From: an uncultured Pseudomonadota bacterium
GTDB lineage: Bacteria; Desulfobacterota_B; Binatia; UBA9968
Length of the DNA: 6,005 bases
Direction of reading: 5' to 3'
NCBI GenBank assembly: GCA_946478635.1
Contig: CAMLCX010000321.1
Span: 1 to 6,005 of the forward strand
Below the pieces are notes generated by a model. The model was not told the DNA's origin. It searched no databases and saw nothing but the letters and a program-made list of their open reading frames with translations. Below are positions 5,245 through 6,005 of the stretch, piece after piece. Position numbers and translations under genes: made by a program. Numbering within the stretch: position 1 is the first letter of the stretch; the number at the start of each line of letters is the position of its first letter.

Positions 5245-6005
5245 GTGAGTGAGGCAAAAACACTAGCGGAACTGAAAAAAAGCGGAGTCGCGGTTTTAAC
5301 TGTGCGCGATGAGATGCGCAAGAATCTGGTTCGTCACCTCGAAAAAGGCGAACGCATTCTTCCAGGCATCCTGGGCTACGACGATACCGTTATTCCTGAA
5401 ATTGAAAACGCCATACTTTCCGGCCACCACATGGTTTTTCTGGGCGAACGCGGGCAGGGGAAGTCGCGTATCATCCGCGGCTTAACGAGCCTGCTCGACG
5501 AGCGCATTCCCATCGTGCAGGGTTGCGAGATCAACGACAATCCATTTCACCCGATCTGCCGGGTCTGCCGCAAGAAAGCCGAGGAGATGGGCGATTCCTT
5601 GCCGTTGGAATGGGTCGATCGAGACAGCCGCTACGGTGAGAAGCTCGCGACCCCTGATGTGTCGATCGCCGATTTAGTCGGCGAAATCGACCCGATCAAA
5701 GTGGCCGAGGGCCGTTATCTAGCCGACGAAGAAACCATTCACTATGGTCTTGTGCCGCGCACCAATCGGGGCGTGTTCGCCATCAATGAACTTCCGGATT
5801 TGACCGAAAAGGTGCAAGTGGGCTTGTTCAATCTGATGGAAGAAAAAGACGTGCAGATCAAGGGCTACAAGATCCGCCTGCCGCTCGATGTTGTTATCGT
5901 GGCGAGCGCGAATCCGGAGGACTACACCAGCCGCGGGCGCATCATCACGCCGCTCAAAGACCGCTTCGACGTGCAGATCCGCACCCATTATCCGAAAAAG
6001 ATCGA
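5245..6005 (+). CDS. ChlI/MoxR-like AAA+ ATPase, 3'-truncated at window edge
   Basis: The N-terminal 253 codons of an AAA+ ATPase related to the magnesium-chelatase ChlI/BchI group; the frame is open to the right edge. Numbered from GTG 5245: Walker A GERGQGKS (67-74), Walker B GVFAINELPD with Asn181-Glu182 in place of the usual Asp-Glu, sensor 1 within ASANPEDYT (Asn223), and TPLKDRFD containing Arg240, a candidate arginine finger. Between the Walker motifs is a long insert with Cys94, His102, Cys105 and Cys108, then DRYGEKLATPDVS and EGRYLADEETIHYGLVPR, segments I recognise from proteins usually labelled 'magnesium chelatase' in non-photosynthetic bacteria. Such ATPases often act with a von Willebrand A-domain partner encoded next door, but none is visible here. 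Nothing nearby concerns chlorophyll or cobalamin, so the true role is unknown. The N-terminus (MSEAKTLAELKKSG) resembles homologue starts as I recall them. Confidence 0.88.
   Translation, partial: MSEAKTLAELKKSGVAVLTVRDEMRKNLVRHLEKGERILPGILGYDDTVIPEIENAILSGHHMVFLGERGQGKSRIIRGLTSLLDERIPIVQGCEINDNPFHPICRVCRKKAEEMGDSLPLEWVDRDSRYGEKLATPDVSIADLVGEIDPIKVAEGRYLADEETIHYGLVPRTNRGVFAINELPDLTEKVQVGLFNLMEEKDVQIKGYKIRLPLDVVIVASANPEDYTSRGRIITPLKDRFDVQIRTHYPKKI

Overview
This window is a bacterial chromosomal fragment, almost certainly from a metagenome or draft short-read assembly, because its first 46 bases carry an Illumina sequencing adapter fused directly to genomic sequence. After the adapter every recognisable gene lies on the + strand and coding is very dense. 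The gene order aroA - cmk - rpsA - sppA - ihfB resembles the arrangement known from deltaproteobacteria such as Geobacter, and cmk-rpsA-ihfB adjacency is also familiar from Proteobacteria generally. I therefore infer a deltaproteobacterium-like lineage (Desulfobacterota or a related uncultured phylum); no marker here fixes the taxon further.

Layout: 1-46 adapter; 47-859 the C-terminal part of EPSP synthase (aroA, 5' end lost at the contig edge); 901-1569 cytidylate kinase (cmk, TTG start); 1590-3335 ribosomal protein S1 with six S1 domains (rpsA); 3365-4267 a short, membrane-anchored signal peptide peptidase (sppA) with an intact Ser/Lys dyad; 4332-4646 integration host factor beta-type DNA-bending protein (ihfB); 4643-5134 a HIT-family nucleotide hydrolase/phosphorylase overlapping ihfB by 4 nt; 5245 to the right edge, the N-terminal 253 codons of a ChlI/MoxR-like AAA+ ATPase that continues beyond the window.

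The first six genes have gaps of 20-64 nt or overlap, with no visible terminator, so they probably form one housekeeping operon covering aromatic amino acid synthesis (AroA), CMP/dCMP phosphorylation (Cmk), translation initiation (S1), envelope peptide turnover (SppA), nucleoid architecture (IHF) and dinucleotide or nucleotide clearance (HIT). The AAA+ gene follows a 110-nt gap, has its own strong Shine-Dalgarno and may be a separate unit. It is the least understood gene here: it resembles magnesium-chelatase ATPase subunits, but nothing else in the window concerns chlorophyll.

I found no tRNA, rRNA, CRISPR array, insertion sequence or phage gene. The region is mostly ordinary core genome. 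The points most worth a second look are the Cys/His cluster in the AAA+ protein, the ambiguous start of that gene, the absence of ispH from its usual place between cmk and rpsA, and the adapter contamination.
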